Origin: Adhaeribacter aerolatus
Lineage (GTDB): Bacteria; Bacteroidota; Bacteroidia; Cytophagales; Hymenobacteraceae
Reading direction: 5' to 3'
NCBI RefSeq assembly: GCF_007991635.1
Contig: NZ_BJYS01000001.1
Span: 62,001 to 126,000 of the forward strand
Length of the DNA stretch: 64,000 bases
Position 1 is the stretch's first letter. The number at the start of each line of letters is the position of its first letter. Position numbers and translations under genes: made by a program. Under the pieces are notes generated by a model. It ran no database searches. It was not told the DNA's origin and saw only the letters and a program-made list of their open reading frames with translations. This document shows positions 1-9,150 of the stretch, one piece after another.

Positions 1-1482
1 TCGGCCGTCCGGATATATTCCTTCTACCAGTACCCCCTCCTCTTTCGCATTTTTAAGCAGGCGCTCCACATCCTGGGGCTTTTCTACTTTAGCTTTATCG
101 ATGCGGGTAATAATAAATCCATCTTCGATACCTGAATTCTTAAACTCGCTGGATCGCACATTGCTTATTTTAGCACCGCCTTCCAGGTTTAACTTATTCA
201 ATTCGTCTTTGCTCAACGGCGAGAATTTAGCGCCGGAGAAAGTAATGGCTTTGGCAACTTCCCGCTTAACCACATTGGTATCGCCCATGCGGTTGCGTAA
301 GGTAGCCGTTACAGTTTCCGTATCGCTGCCGCGAACGTACGTAACTTTAATTTTATCGCCCGGACGATAACGGGCCACCTGCTCCTGCAACTGGGCCGAA
401 GTATTTACCGGAATATTATTAATATGGGTAATTATATCGCCGGCCTTTAATCCAGCCGCTTGCGCAGCACTGTTTTCGGTAAGCTGCACCACGTAAATAC
501 CGTTCAGGTTTTTAATTTTCTTTTCTTCGGCTAGTTTGGCATCTACTTCCTGCATCCGGATACCCAGCAAAGCCCGCTGCACCTCACCATATTTTAGCAA
601 ATCGTCTACTACTTTACTTACTATGGCCGAAGGCACCGCAAAAGAGTAGCCTTCAAATGAACCCCGGCGGCTGGCAATAGCGGTATTAATACCTACTAAA
701 TCGCCGTTCAGGTTAACCAATGCCCCGCCGCTGTTACCAGGGTTTACTACGGCATCGGTTTGCAGGAAAGACTCTATACCTACGTTGTTATTTTTATCGT
801 CGGTAGCTTGTATAATACCCACGTTGCGGCCTTTAGCACTAATAATACCGGCCGTAACGGTTGAGTTGAGGTTAAAAGGATTACCTACGGCCAATACCCA
901 CTCGCCTACCCGCAGATTATCGGAGTTGCCGTAACGAATCGTTGGCAGGTTGTTCGCATTTACTTTTAACAAAGCCAGGTCGGTGCTGGGGTCAGTACCT
1001 ACCAGGGTAGCTTCAAATTTACGTTTATCATCCAGTACTACTTCAATTTTATCGGCTTTGTCAATAACGTGGTTGTTGGTTACAATGTAGCCGTTAGAAG
1101 AAATAATTACGCCGGAACCCGAGCCCAAGGAAGGTCCTTGCTGCCGGTGGTAGTTTTCAAAATCATCGCCAAAAAAATCGCGTAAAAACGGATCCATCAT
1201 GTCGCGTTGTCGCGAGCCACCCCGCGAAGCCTGTACGCCATACTCGGTATTTACGTGCACCACGGCCGGGGTAACCGTTTCGGCAGCCGTTATAAAGTTT
1301 AAGCCTTCGGGTACTTTTACATCGCTATTGCGTAACAAGCTGGAGTAACGCACATTCTGATTTAATGATTGTACCTCCTGTGCCTGCTCCTGGTCATCGA
1401 GCAGTTTATAGCCGCCAATGGCTATACCGCCGCCCATTACAGCAGAAAGCACCAGGCCAAACATAAATTGTTTTGCTTTCAT
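1..1482 (-). CDS. DegP/HtrA-family periplasmic serine protease (partial, C-terminus beyond window)
   Basis: Translation of the minus strand from the ATG at 1480-1482 gives 494 codons with no stop before base 1, so the C-terminus lies outside the window. The protein starts with a signal-anchor-like hydrophobic stretch (about residues 6-24). A trypsin-like domain follows, with the triad His138 (TNNH), Asp168 (STDLALLK) and Ser251 (GNSGG). Two PDZ domains come after it: the first is about residues 310-400 and the second is cut by the window edge. Family members degrade or refold damaged envelope proteins in the periplasm. The domain order is that of Do/DegQ proteases; which paralogue this is cannot be decided. 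No matching promoter was seen upstream. A strong terminator at 1634-1673 separates it from the hsp20 gene. Confidence 0.95.
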   Translation of the reverse strand, partial: MKAKQFMFGLVLSAVMGGGIAIGGYKLLDDQEQAQEVQSLNQNVRYSSLLRNSDVKVPEGLNFITAAETVTPAVVHVNTEYGVQASRGGSRQRDMMDPFLRDFFGDDFENYHRQQGPSLGSGSGVIISSNGYIVTNNHVIDKADKIEVVLDDKRKFEATLVGTDPSTDLALLKVNANNLPTIRYGNSDNLRVGEWVLAVGNPFNLNSTVTAGIISAKGRNVGIIQATDDKNNNVGIESFLQTDAVVNPGNSGGALVNLNGDLVGINTAIASRRGSFEGYSFAVPSAIVSKVVDDLLKYGEVQRALLGIRMQEVDAKLAEEKKIKNLNGIYVVQLTENSAAQAAGLKAGDIITHINNIPVNTSAQLQEQVARYRPGDKIKVTYVRGSDTETVTATLRNRMGDTNVVKREVAKAITFSGAKFSPLSKDELNKLNLEGGAKISNVRSSEFKNSGIEDGFIITRIDKAKVEKPQDVERLLKNAKEEGVLVEGIYPDGR

Positions 1483-1633
1483 ATTTTACACGAATAAGAT
1501 TGAATGGTGTATATTTTAATAAGTTTGAAAAGTATCGGATTAAGCTAATCTTCAGAATATTACAACGCTGTATATTACAGGTATATTATATTAAAAAGAT
1601 CACCGGTTTTACTTCTGTATTATAAACGGTAAT

Positions 1634-1673
1634 AAAACAAAAAAGACGCTAAAATATGCGTCTTTTTTGTTTT
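1634..1673 (-). terminator. Rho-independent terminator after the hsp20 gene
   Basis: A perfect 16-bp inverted repeat (1634-1649 with 1658-1673) has an 8-base loop. The arms contain GACGC/GCGTC and end in A and T tracts, so it can work in both directions. It lies 12 bases past the hsp20 stop codon. Confidence 0.85.
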
Positions 1674-1684
1674 AAGTCAAAGAT

Positions 1685-2122
1685 TTATTTTATCTCAATT
1701 TGCCGTTTTAACGGTTTTTGTTCATCCTTAGGTACTGTTACCAACAGCAAACCATTTTCGAATTGGGCTTCTATGGCGCCTTCGTTAATGTTGTCTGGCA
1801 GGAAGAACGACCGGCTAAACTTGCCGTAATTGGTTTCGAGGAAGTGATACTTGTTTTCTTTATTTTCAGCATCAAACTTCCGTTCGCCCGAGATAGTTAA
1901 TTTACCTTCCTGAAATTCCAGATGAACATCTTCTTTGCGGAAGCCAGGCAGGGCTACCTGCAATTTAAACTCCTTGTCGGTTTCGATAGCATCTACCTGC
2001 GGATGAAACTTTGTTAAATTGCGTTTGGCAGTTAGTCCTTCAGTAAAAAATTTATCTATCAGCGAACCATAGGTTTCTGGTAATCTGTCTAATAACTGAC
2101 CGTTTACTCTTGCTACTGTCAT
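1685..2122 (-). CDS. Small heat shock protein, Hsp20/alpha-crystallin family
   Basis: This 145-residue protein has the usual length for a bacterial small heat shock protein. An alpha-crystallin domain spans about residues 40-140, with the conserved pattern LPGFRKEDVHLEF and later the GLLLVTVPK segment. Such proteins form oligomers in the cytoplasm and hold unfolding proteins without using ATP. The start is supported by a good ribosome-binding site (AGGAGA) about 8 bases before the ATG. That is notable because many genes in this window lack such a site. It appears to be a single-gene unit with its own terminator. No CIRCE-type element was seen upstream. Confidence 0.95.
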   Translation of the reverse strand: MTVARVNGQLLDRLPETYGSLIDKFFTEGLTAKRNLTKFHPQVDAIETDKEFKLQVALPGFRKEDVHLEFQEGKLTISGERKFDAENKENKYHFLETNYGKFSRSFFLPDNINEGAIEAQFENGLLLVTVPKDEQKPLKRQIEIK

Positions 2123-2261
2123 GGTTGTAATCTCCTATTTTATATTTATGTTTTTTAATTCTTAATCGGATACCTAACTATTAATAAATTTTGTACCAAA
2201 TCAACAAAACACGAATATCAAGACACTATGGCATATAAACTAACATTTTACGTAAATAAAA

Positions 2262-2276
2262 ATGACTAATAGTCAT
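2262..2276. repeat. 15-bp palindrome between the DUF2490 gene and hsp20
   Basis: ATGACTA and TAGTCAT form a perfect palindrome around a single central A. It lies between the DUF2490 stop and the hsp20 start, about 140 bases upstream of hsp20. It looks like a dimeric regulator site but could be chance in AT-rich DNA. Confidence 0.35.
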
Positions 2277-2288
2277 ATATTTAATAAC

Positions 2289-3137
2289 TTATTCGCTCGG
2301 AGCGGTGGGTATTGTCCTGGAAAAAGGTTTACCGCCCTGAAACAAAACATAGCGTAAATCGAGTCCCCAAATGGGAAGGTACGCATTCTGTTTAGCAGCC
2401 GGTTTTATTATTTCTCCGGCAGCATTAGAAACTGGCGCCACGCCCGTAAAATCCATCTGATCGGCAAAATAAGGAGTTGCTGAAAACTTTTGATTTAAGA
2501 CATACATCACCTCCAGCCGCAAGCGGGCCCGGTCAACCAGTCGTTGATTATTACTCTGTTGCTTTTGAGGCTCGTAATTCAGATTATAAAAAAGTTCGTA
2601 AGAAATCCGGGGCCGGATATCCTTTCTGCCGATTGTAAAATTCCGGTCTAAATCGGCCCGGAATTTAATCCGGCCATTATTACTACCAGGCCAGCGCACA
2701 ACATGTTCTAAGGTGGCCCGCTGCCCAAACCTTATTTTACCGATAGCGTTTACCTGGCGAATATAAAGTTCATTAAATAAAATATTGCGGGTCCGTTCCG
2801 TGGCATAAGACTCCGCAATGCCCAGGCTCCATTGGTTATTAAATACATGCTCATATCCAGCCCTAACCTGCACCCGTTCCAGATTCCTGGTTATACCGTC
2901 ATCGCCTAAGTACCTGATTTCATCGTTGAAATTAAATCGGTAATGATTCCGGAAATAAAAGAAGCTGGTATTTTTCAGAACGTATTCTACCTGCAACTCC
3001 GGCCAGAAGTTAACCGGACGTATTACTTTTTGCTGCGCCAGGCATTTCTCCGCCGAAAAAAGAAAACTAAAAAAGCACCCTATCACCCACCAATTACTCC
3101 GGACCAGAACCCGGCGCAAAAAATATTCTAGCTTCAC
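2289..3137 (-). CDS. DUF2490-family protein, probable outer-membrane beta-barrel
   Basis: The 282-residue product has an N-terminal signal peptide (hydrophobic residues about 15-30, then an ALAQQ-like cleavage region written CLAQQ). The rest is an alternating, aromatic-rich sequence typical of short beta-barrels. Segments such as ELYIRQVNAIGKIRFGQR and LRLEVMYVLNQKF match the DUF2490 pattern known across Bacteroidota. No catalytic residues are evident. The last strands end in a charged tail and not in the usual C-terminal phenylalanine. Function is unknown; members are often listed as outer-membrane proteins. It is transcribed alone, with 83 bases separating it from the upstream amidohydrolase gene. 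Confidence 0.8.
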   Translation of the reverse strand: MKLEYFLRRVLVRSNWWVIGCFFSFLFSAEKCLAQQKVIRPVNFWPELQVEYVLKNTSFFYFRNHYRFNFNDEIRYLGDDGITRNLERVQVRAGYEHVFNNQWSLGIAESYATERTRNILFNELYIRQVNAIGKIRFGQRATLEHVVRWPGSNNGRIKFRADLDRNFTIGRKDIRPRISYELFYNLNYEPQKQQSNNQRLVDRARLRLEVMYVLNQKFSATPYFADQMDFTGVAPVSNAAGEIIKPAAKQNAYLPIWGLDLRYVLFQGGKPFSRTIPTAPSE

Positions 3138-3220
3138 AAACGCTTCAACTATTAATTATCTTATAATCCGATATTTTCCGGTATAACACTGACGGCTACA
3201 TCTGTGTTCATAAAATCCTG

Positions 3221-4411
3221 CTACCCTTTCAACTCTTCTAAGGCCAGCCAGGCCATTAAACCCATACCCGTTTGCAGCGCATCTTCGTCTACGTCGAAAG
3301 TAGGCGTATGCACCGATGAAGTAATACCCCGTTCTTCATTGCGGGTACCCAAGCGGTAAAAGCAAGCATCTACCTGCTGGGTATAGTATGCAAAATCTTC
3401 GGCCGCCATCCAGATATCCAAATCTATTACGTTTTCGGCTCCTAAAAAGGTCTCGGCGGCCGCACGCATTTTGGCAGTCAGTTCGGGCGAGTTTTGCAGA
3501 TAAGGATAACCCCGGCGAATATTAAATTCGCAGCTGCCGCCCATAGCTTCGGCCATTTGTTCGGCCATTTTTTTCATTTTCTGGTGCGCTTCGGCCCGCC
3601 ACGGTTCGTTCATGGTCCGGAAGGTACCTTCAATTTTAACTTCGTTAGGTATAACATTTGTTGCGCCATTGGCAATTACTTTCCCGAAAGACAAAACGGT
3701 AGGTATACGGGGACTGGCGTGGCGGCTTACAATTTGCTGCAGGGCCACAATAATGTGCGCCGAAATAACTACCGGGTCGATGTTTATTTCGGGCATGGCG
3801 CCATGACCGCCTTTGCCTTTTACGGTTACATACAATTCATCGGAACTGGCCATGTACATACCGGAACGTACGCCTACCTGGCCAGCCGGTAACACCGGGA
3901 ATACATGCTGCCCAAAAATGGCCTGGGGTGTTGGGTTTTGCAGCACCCCTTCTTTTATCATAAGAGAGGCTCCGCCGGGAATAATTTCCTCGCCAGGCTG
4001 AAAAATAAGCTTTACGGTACCTTCAAAGTCGGCGCGCAATTGGTTTAATATACGAGCGGTACCTAATAAAGAAGCGGTGTGAACATCGTGCCCGCAGGCG
4101 TGCATAACACCTTCATTCTTCGATTTATAATCTACTTGGTTCTGCTCATTAATCGGTAAGGCATCCATATCGGCCCGCAGCGCAATAGTACGTTTCTCCG
4201 GATTTTTACCTTTTACCAAAGCTACTACCCCGGTTTCAGCCATGCTAATTGGCTCCAGACCGTACTCCTGTAATCTCCCCGTTACAAAAGCAGCCGTGTT
4301 GTATTCCTGAAAAGAGAGTTCGGGATTGGCGTGTAAATGCCGGCGGATGTTTACGGTATCGGCAGCGAAATCAGCCGCCATCTTCTTAATTGCCTCTTTT
4401 AAATCGGCCAT
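3221..4411 (-). CDS. M20-family amidohydrolase (N-acyl amino acid hydrolase or carboxypeptidase type)
   Basis: The 396-residue protein carries the M20D signatures. These are the metal-binding HACGHDVHTA segment (about residues 103-112), FQPGEE (about 138-143) for the next ligand and catalytic glutamate, and a dimerisation lid domain in the middle (about 185-300). Relatives remove acyl groups from amino acids, hippurate or indole-acetyl conjugates, using two metal ions. Substrate cannot be read from sequence. No signal peptide is seen, so it should be cytoplasmic. It has a 162-base upstream gap with no recognisable promoter and seems to be a single gene. Confidence 0.93.
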   Translation of the reverse strand: MADLKEAIKKMAADFAADTVNIRRHLHANPELSFQEYNTAAFVTGRLQEYGLEPISMAETGVVALVKGKNPEKRTIALRADMDALPINEQNQVDYKSKNEGVMHACGHDVHTASLLGTARILNQLRADFEGTVKLIFQPGEEIIPGGASLMIKEGVLQNPTPQAIFGQHVFPVLPAGQVGVRSGMYMASSDELYVTVKGKGGHGAMPEINIDPVVISAHIIVALQQIVSRHASPRIPTVLSFGKVIANGATNVIPNEVKIEGTFRTMNEPWRAEAHQKMKKMAEQMAEAMGGSCEFNIRRGYPYLQNSPELTAKMRAAAETFLGAENVIDLDIWMAAEDFAYYTQQVDACFYRLGTRNEERGITSSVHTPTFDVDEDALQTGMGLMAWLALEELKG

Positions 4412-4556
4412 AACTATGTTAAAATGAGATTTCTAATTTAAAACCGAAAGTTAATAAAACTAATTTGTTTTACTAATGGCTGACCGGATGAAGGGCAGTA
4501 TTCACCTTTTCAGCCACCCTCCTGTAGATGAAATTGTTTTTGGTTAAAAACAAAAA

Positions 4557-4572
4557 AGGCCGGTTAAGGCCT
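4557..4572 (-). terminator. Short hairpin with T tract after the SPOR-like lipoprotein gene
   Basis: AGGCC (4557-4561) pairs with GGCCT (4568-4572) immediately after the stop codon. On the minus strand the stem is followed by six T residues. The 5-bp stem is short, so termination may be partial. Confidence 0.5.
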
Positions 4573-4573
4573 C

Positions 4574-5107
4574 TTATTTTACGTTTATCTGATCCACCAC
4601 AATCATGGCATTGGGAGCTAAATCTTTGATTCGGAGTAATACCTGCTGGGCCTCTATCCGGCTAAAATAATCGCCTACTTTAACGCGCCAGGTGGGTTGT
4701 TTGTATTGGGGATAAACCGGCTCATCGGGCACCCGCGATACAATTTCTGCCCGTAAATCAAGGGCCGTTTTGCGTTCTGTACCAGTGTAAGCTAATATGC
4801 GGTAACCCTGGGCAAACCGGATAGATTTATTCATGCTAATCAAGGTATCCATCAGGGCGGCTACTTTGGCATTCGCGTGATTGGTGGGCATGGGTGTTGC
4901 GGCAGCAGTAGCAGTTCCGCTTCCGGAATTGGGCGTATTTGGCAGGTTAAATTTTGGCCGGTATTTACTCAGGTCCTCTGCTTTGGCGTTCGTACCTTCA
5001 GCCCGGGAATCGGCACTGCCGGCGGGCGTTCTCACAGCGCTCGCACAAGCCGACAGAAAACTAATAAGCAAAATAATATATAATCTGCTAAAGTATTTCT
5101 TTCTCAT
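4574..5107 (-). CDS. Lipoprotein with SPOR-like C-terminal domain
   Basis: The 177-residue product begins with a lipoprotein signal peptide: a basic start, a hydrophobic core, then the lipobox FLSAC with the cysteine near residue 20. A low-complexity Ser/Thr/Ala/Pro linker follows. The last 75 residues (from about IRFAQGYRILAYTG to MIVVDQ) resemble a SPOR domain, the fold that binds peptidoglycan stripped of stem peptides at division sites. The start overlaps the end of deoC by 20 bases, so it is translated as part of the secA-deoC transcript. A role at the cell wall is inferred from the fold only. Confidence 0.75.
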   Translation of the reverse strand: MRKKYFSRLYIILLISFLSACASAVRTPAGSADSRAEGTNAKAEDLSKYRPKFNLPNTPNSGSGTATAAATPMPTNHANAKVAALMDTLISMNKSIRFAQGYRILAYTGTERKTALDLRAEIVSRVPDEPVYPQYKQPTWRVKVGDYFSRIEAQQVLLRIKDLAPNAMIVVDQINVK

Positions 5108-5777
5108 TTTTTATTAATTGAATCCCCGCCGAAGTACCAATGCGATCTGCCCCGGCAGAAATTAATTCTCTGGCAAAAGCTAAATCCCGAATACCACCGG
5201 ATGCTTTTATCTGAATATGTTCCGGCAAATATTTTCGCATTAATCTTACGTCTTCTACGGAAGCGCCCCGGTTGGAAAACCCGGTTGAAGTTTTTACAAA
5301 ATCGGCCTCTGCTTCTGCGCAAATCTCGCAGGCCTTCTTAATTTCTTCTTCGGTTAATAAAGCCGTTTCGATAATAACCTTTAATTGCGCATCCTTAAAA
5401 TGACAAAGGGTAGCCATTTCACCGATTTCATTTTCTACCTCTTCGTAATGGCCCGATTTGAAAGCAGCGAGATTCATGACCATATCAATTTCGACAGCCC
5501 CGGTAGTTAAAGCTTTATGAGCCTCAAAAAACTTTACTTCGGCGGTTTGATACCCCAACGGGAAACCAATAACGGTGGCAATTTTAATATCGTACCCGTT
5601 TAAGGTATTCTTGGCCAACTTTACAAAACAGGGCGGAATACAAACGGCGGCAAACCCAAACTCCTCCGCTTCGGCACATAAAGAAACGATCATACGCTCG
5701 TCTGCGTCGGGACGCAACAGCGTATGATCGATATAAGGTGCTATTTTACTTCGCGTTTCTATATCTTTAATCTTCAA
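5088..5777 (-). CDS. deoC: Deoxyribose-phosphate aldolase
   Basis: The 229-residue protein has the class I aldolase layout: Lys162 in VKTSTGFS is the Schiff-base lysine, Lys191 in IKASGGI assists proton transfer, and Asp98 lies in EIDMVMN. It converts 2-deoxyribose 5-phosphate into glyceraldehyde 3-phosphate and acetaldehyde in deoxynucleoside breakdown. The length is normal. Its start lies inside the last codons of secA (11-base overlap) and its end overlaps the lipoprotein gene, so all three are probably translationally coupled. No other nucleoside-breakdown gene is nearby. Confidence 0.96.
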   Translation of the reverse strand: MKIKDIETRSKIAPYIDHTLLRPDADERMIVSLCAEAEEFGFAAVCIPPCFVKLAKNTLNGYDIKIATVIGFPLGYQTAEVKFFEAHKALTTGAVEIDMVMNLAAFKSGHYEEVENEIGEMATLCHFKDAQLKVIIETALLTEEEIKKACEICAEAEADFVKTSTGFSNRGASVEDVRLMRKYLPEHIQIKASGGIRDLAFARELISAGADRIGTSAGIQLIKNEKEIL

Positions 5778-8700
5778 TAATCACACAACGATTATTGTTC
5801 ACATCTTGTTCTACGTTTTTAAACTTCACATCCCGTACAATCCGGCCATCGTTATACCGGACACTTACTTTATCGTTGCGGTTAGCAACTTTATGTGCGC
5901 GCACCGGCACGTGTTTTTCCGGTTCTGCCACCGCAGGTATACCCGGCAGGCCATTACCACCATCCAAAGTAGAATGTGCTTCTTCTTTCTCCAGTTTTAA
6001 AGCCGGCGCTTTTTGCTGCGGTTTCGGACGCGCTTCACGTACTTCCTGCACTTCTTCGCGTTCCTGCACCGGAATATCGGCCCGGAATAAGAAAGATACG
6101 GTTTCTTCGTTTACTTTTCCAATCATCCGCTTAAACAACTCGAAAGATTCGAATTTGTAAATCAACAACGGATCTTTTTGTTCGTAAACGGCGTTTTGAA
6201 CCGATTGTTTCAGGTCGTCCATTTCGCGCAGGTGCTGGGTCCAGGCCGTATCAATAGTAGCTAAAGCAATAATTTTCTCCATCTCCCGGATTAATTCCTG
6301 CGAGTGGGTTTCGAAAGTTTTGCGTAAGTCAGCGACTACGGTTAATTGCTGGCGACCATCGGAGAAAGGCACAGCCACATTCTGAATAATGGCCCCGCGG
6401 TTATGGTAAATATCCGAAATAATCGGGTAGGAATTTTCGGAAATTTGTTTAGTCCGTTCTAAGTAATAGGTCAGAGCCTCCTGATACAAGCGTTCGGTGA
6501 GTTGCTCAGGTTGCAGGCGTTGCATTTCATCGGCGGTAATTTCGGTATCGAAACCAAACACCCGGATAATATTCAGTTTAAAGTCTTCGTAGTCGCCACT
6601 GCCTTTGTGATTCAGGGCAATATCTTCGGCGGTATCGTAAATCATGTTCCAGATATCAAGTTGCAGGCGTTCGCCGTACAAAGCGTTTCGGCGGCGGCGA
6701 TAAACTACTTCACGCTGGGCATTCATTACGTCGTCGTATTCCAGCAAACGTTTCCGGGTACCAAAGTTATTTTCTTCTACTTTTTTCTGCGCCCGTTCAA
6801 TCGAGTTCGAAATCATAGAATGCTGAATTACTTCGCCTTCTTCAAGACCCATCCGGTCCATGAGGCGGGCAATCCGGTCCGAACCAAACAAGCGCATGAG
6901 GTTATCTTCCAAACTCACGAAGAACTGCGAAGAACCCGGGTCGCCCTGGCGACCGGCCCGCCCCCGCAACTGGCGATCTACGCGGCGTGATTCGTGACGT
7001 TCGGTACCAATAATGGCCAAACCACCGGCCGCTTTCGATTCCGGGGTTAACTTAATATCGGTACCCCGGCCAGCCATGTTCGTAGCGATGGTTACAGTAG
7101 ATGGTTTACCGGCCTCGGCTACAATTTCGGCTTCGCGCTGGTGTTGCTTGGCATTTAATACCTGGTGCGGAATTTTACGCATTTGCAGCATCCGGCTTAC
7201 CAGTTCCGAAATTTCTACCGAAGTAGTACCTACGAGCACCGGGCGACCGGCTTTGGTTAGTTCTACAATTTCTTCGGCTACGGCATTAAATTTCTCGCGT
7301 ACGGTTTTGTAAACTTTATCGTGTTGGTCGGCGCGTTGGGTGGGTCGGTTAGTCGGAATTACCACGACGTCCAGTTTATAAATTTCCCAGAACTCACCGG
7401 CTTCTGTTTCGGCCGTACCGGTCATACCGCAAAGTTTGTGGTACATCCGGAAATAATTCTGCAACGTAACGGTGGCGTAGGTTTGGGTTGCATCTTCTAC
7501 CTTCACGTTCTCCTTCGCCTCAATGGCCTGGTGCAAACCATCGGAGTACCGGCGACCTTCCATTACCCGGCCGGTTTGCTCGTCTACAATTTTTACTTTT
7601 TTGTCTTCGGTCAGGATATATTCAACATCCTTCTCAAACAACGTATAAGCTTTTAATAATTGGTTTACTGTATGAATCCGCTGCGACTTTTCGGCAAAGT
7701 CGTTCATTAGTTTTTCTTTCCGGTGCAATCTTTCATCGTGCGATGCTTCCGAATCATTTTCAATCGCGGCCAGTTCACTGCCCAAATCCGGCATAATAAA
7801 GAATTGCGGATCTTCTCCCTGACCGGTAATCATATCAACCCCTTTCTCGGTCAGTTCAATATTGTTATGCTTTTCGTCGATGGTAAAGTAAAGTGGCTCA
7901 TCTGCTTCGGGCATTTGGCGTGCATTATCCTGCAGGTAGAAATTTTCGGTTTTTTGCAGAATGGTACGCATACCGGTCTCGCTCAGGAATTTAATCAAAG
8001 GCTTGTTTTTGGGTAAGCCCCGGTAAGCCCGGAATAAGGCCAGACCGCCCTCTTTTTCGTTGCCTTCTTTAATCAGACGTTTTGCTTCTACCAAAAGATT
8101 ACCAACCAGTTTACGCTGGGCATCTACTAACATCGAAATACGCGGTTTAAGCACATAAAATTCGTGTTCATCGCCACGCGGTACGGGTCCCGAAATAATC
8201 AAGGGTGTACGGGCATCATCAATCAACACGGAGTCTACCTCATCTACCATCGCAAAATGGTGTTTGCGCTGTACCAGTTCATCGGTATTCCGCGACATAT
8301 TATCGCGCAAATAATCGAAGCCAAATTCGTTGTTGGTACCATAAGTAATATCGGACTGGTAAGCCCGGCGGCGGGCGTCGGTATTGGGCTGGTGTTTATC
8401 AATGCAGTCGATGGTGAGGCCGTGGAATTCAAATAAAGGCGCCATCCACTCGGAGTCACGCTTGGCCAGGTAATCGTTTACGGTTACAACGTGTACGCCG
8501 CGTTTAGCCAGCGCATTCAGGAAAGCCGGGAGGGTTGCCACCAACGTTTTACCTTCACCGGTCGCCATCTCGGCAATTTTACCCTGGTGCAATACAATAC
8601 CACCAATCAACTGCACGTCGTAATGCAGCATATCCCAGGTAACTTCGCTGCCTGCTGCCAGCCATTTGTTGTGCCAGGTAGCCTGATCGCCGTTTATTTC

Positions 8701-9150
8701 TACGTTGGGCTTACGGGCGGCTAATTGCCGATCCAGCTCGGTAGCGGGTACTACTAATTGTTTGTTTTCTTTAAACCGGCGGGCCGTTTCTTTTACAATG
8801 GCAAATGCCTGGGGCAGCACTTCCATTAATACCGTTTCCAGATCTTTGTTGCGGGTTTTCTCTAATTCATCAATTTCGTTGAAAACCGCTTCCTTCTGCA
8901 TAATATCCAGATCAGGATTATCGGCCACTTTTTGGTGCAGCGCCTTTATTTTTGTATCTATATCCTGCAACCGCTCATCTATGATGGCTTTTACGGCCGC
9001 TGTCCGGTTGCGCAATTCGCCATCGGTAAGGGAAGCAAGTTTATTATATTCTTCATTTATTAAGCCAACATAAGGGGTAATCTCTTTAATATCGCGCTCA
9101 GATTTAGTTCCGAACACTTTGGCAATGGTTTTTCCGATAAAATCGAACAT
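5767..9150 (-). CDS. secA: Preprotein translocase ATPase SecA
   Basis: SecA drives proteins through the SecYEG channel by ATP hydrolysis. The Walker A loop GEGKT is at residues 198-202, the DEVD box is near residue 305, and the second nucleotide-binding half contains TNMAGRGTDI and the arginine-finger region RGRAGRQGDPGSS. At 1127 residues it is much longer than the roughly 900 of Escherichia coli. Part of the extra length is a segment at about residues 330-450 of the kind known in Bacteroidota SecA. The C-terminus ends NRNDKVSVRYNDG, not in the cysteine-rich zinc motif. No other sec gene adjoins it; secY and secE lie elsewhere in the window. Confidence 0.98.
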   Translation of the reverse strand: MFDFIGKTIAKVFGTKSERDIKEITPYVGLINEEYNKLASLTDGELRNRTAAVKAIIDERLQDIDTKIKALHQKVADNPDLDIMQKEAVFNEIDELEKTRNKDLETVLMEVLPQAFAIVKETARRFKENKQLVVPATELDRQLAARKPNVEINGDQATWHNKWLAAGSEVTWDMLHYDVQLIGGIVLHQGKIAEMATGEGKTLVATLPAFLNALAKRGVHVVTVNDYLAKRDSEWMAPLFEFHGLTIDCIDKHQPNTDARRRAYQSDITYGTNNEFGFDYLRDNMSRNTDELVQRKHHFAMVDEVDSVLIDDARTPLIISGPVPRGDEHEFYVLKPRISMLVDAQRKLVGNLLVEAKRLIKEGNEKEGGLALFRAYRGLPKNKPLIKFLSETGMRTILQKTENFYLQDNARQMPEADEPLYFTIDEKHNNIELTEKGVDMITGQGEDPQFFIMPDLGSELAAIENDSEASHDERLHRKEKLMNDFAEKSQRIHTVNQLLKAYTLFEKDVEYILTEDKKVKIVDEQTGRVMEGRRYSDGLHQAIEAKENVKVEDATQTYATVTLQNYFRMYHKLCGMTGTAETEAGEFWEIYKLDVVVIPTNRPTQRADQHDKVYKTVREKFNAVAEEIVELTKAGRPVLVGTTSVEISELVSRMLQMRKIPHQVLNAKQHQREAEIVAEAGKPSTVTIATNMAGRGTDIKLTPESKAAGGLAIIGTERHESRRVDRQLRGRAGRQGDPGSSQFFVSLEDNLMRLFGSDRIARLMDRMGLEEGEVIQHSMISNSIERAQKKVEENNFGTRKRLLEYDDVMNAQREVVYRRRRNALYGERLQLDIWNMIYDTAEDIALNHKGSGDYEDFKLNIIRVFGFDTEITADEMQRLQPEQLTERLYQEALTYYLERTKQISENSYPIISDIYHNRGAIIQNVAVPFSDGRQQLTVVADLRKTFETHSQELIREMEKIIALATIDTAWTQHLREMDDLKQSVQNAVYEQKDPLLIYKFESFELFKRMIGKVNEETVSFLFRADIPVQEREEVQEVREARPKPQQKAPALKLEKEEAHSTLDGGNGLPGIPAVAEPEKHVPVRAHKVANRNDKVSVRYNDGRIVRDVKFKNVEQDVNNNRCVIIED

